From NCBI RefSeq assembly GCF_036226445.1, contig NZ_CP108474.1, forward strand, positions 558,001 to 622,000: DNA of 64,000 nt. Reading direction: 5' to 3'. The stretch is from Streptomyces sp. NBC_01255 (lineage in GTDB: Bacteria > Actinomycetota > Actinomycetes > Streptomycetales > Streptomycetaceae). The notes below the pieces were generated by a model that made no database searches, was not told where the DNA came from, and was given only the letters and a program-made list of their open reading frames with translations. How positions within the stretch are numbered: the first letter of the stretch is position 1; each line of letters opens with the position of its first letter. This document shows, one piece after another, positions 63,629 through 64,000 of the stretch. The translations under genes were made by a program, and so were the position numbers.

Positions 63629-64000
63629 ATGCATCCCTTCCGGATATCGAAGGCCAACGCGCGAAGACTCCCTGCACTCGGCGCAGCCGTCTTCATCGCG
63701 CTCGGCCTGCTGACCCCGCGGAGTCAGGCGGCCTCCGTCGGCGCCACGACCCCGGTCGGTACGAACGCCACCGGAACCGCCGCCTCGGCGCCGCGGTCGA
63801 TCCCCGTCCCCAAGTCGCCCGACGCGATGAGCAACAGCTCCCGCTTCCGGATCTCCTCGCAGGACAGTGCCGCGGAGTCCTCCCCGGCACCCGCCCCGGT
63901 GCTCAAGCCCGTCAAGGTCGGCAAGCAGTCCTCGGCCGCCGCCGCGGACGACTGCAGTGACCTCTCCGGCGTCATCAACGCCACGGGCAGCGCGCTGGTC
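63629..64000 (+). CDS. Secreted protein, N-terminal part only
   Basis: 124 residues are visible before the right edge. The start is ATG 63629, with GGAGG about ten bases upstream. A signal peptide (ISKANARRLPALGAAVFIALGLL, split; cut near SQAAS) is followed by about 75 residues rich in Ala, Ser, Pro and Thr, then DDCSDLSGVINATGSALV, where a folded domain seems to begin. That last stretch is faintly like the start of the M9 collagenase N-terminal domain of Streptomyces, but too little is present to name it. Confidence 0.7.
   Translation, partial: MHPFRISKANARRLPALGAAVFIALGLLTPRSQAASVGATTPVGTNATGTAASAPRSIPVPKSPDAMSNSSRFRISSQDSAAESSPAPAPVLKPVKVGKQSSAAAADDCSDLSGVINATGSALV

Noticed and set aside
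1..64000. CRISPR arrays, tRNA or rRNA genes, insertion sequences, phage attachment sites
   Set aside because: I read for regular short repeats, cloverleaf ends, transposase motifs and integrases and found none that I could support.

Overview
The window looks like a Streptomyces (or close actinomycete) chromosome. G+C is very high, GTG and TTG starts with AGGAGG-type ribosome binding sites are common, many genes join through ATGA or GTGA overlaps, Tat and lipobox signals are frequent, and three genes carry the rare TTA (bldA) leucine codon. I saw no rRNA, tRNA, CRISPR array, insertion sequence or phage gene.

Layout. (1) About 1-16.9 kb is part of a peptide biosynthesis cluster. A truncated C-A-T NRPS diverges from a 3,093-residue NRPS (A-NMT-T-C-A-T-C-A-T) that opens with an N-methylating loading module. 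A SAM methyltransferase, an ArsR-like repressor, a TTA-containing MFS exporter and a sulfotransferase follow. No TE domain or MbtH gene is in view, so the cluster continues to the left. (2) About 16.9-32.9 kb is mixed: quinone oxidoreductase, RidA and its divergent WYL regulator, ComB-like phosphatase, a lipoprotein, an HTH-like protein with two palindromes at its start, a Pls/PosA-type synthetase coupled to an M1 peptidase, an imine-reductase-like enzyme behind a MerR-type promoter, and a secreted subtilase. (3) About 32.9-46 kb holds eleven minus-strand genes: three agmatine/peptidylarginine deiminases (two with Tat signals), an NCS1 permease, a complete Opp/Dpp-type ABC importer, and a two-gene urease with a divergent active-site flap. 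Three promoters here share an 18-bp palindrome, TGACTgAAwTtTCAGTCA, lying on the -35 hexamer. I read this as one co-repressed nitrogen-scavenging regulon for guanidino or ureido compounds. (4) About 46-51.8 kb is a divergon: lipoprotein, membrane-fusion protein, ATPase and MacB-like permease on one side, an OmpR-type two-component system on the other, with 11-bp direct repeats between.

(5) About 51.8-64 kb is an extracellular hydrolase/lectin island: a beta-helix protein, a ricin-type lectin, an esterase, and three secreted enzymes (lysozyme-like, GH43/32-like, M23 peptidase) each fused to the same seven-repeat PLL-like propeller. The lysozyme, ricin-lectin and esterase promoters share a 26-bp element with TCCGGA direct repeats about 20 bp before the -10, so the esterase-M23-GH run, the lysozyme and the lectin are probably switched together. 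An FHA protein plus Ser/Thr kinase pair lies inside the island, and a truncated secreted protein with its own palindrome begins at the right edge.
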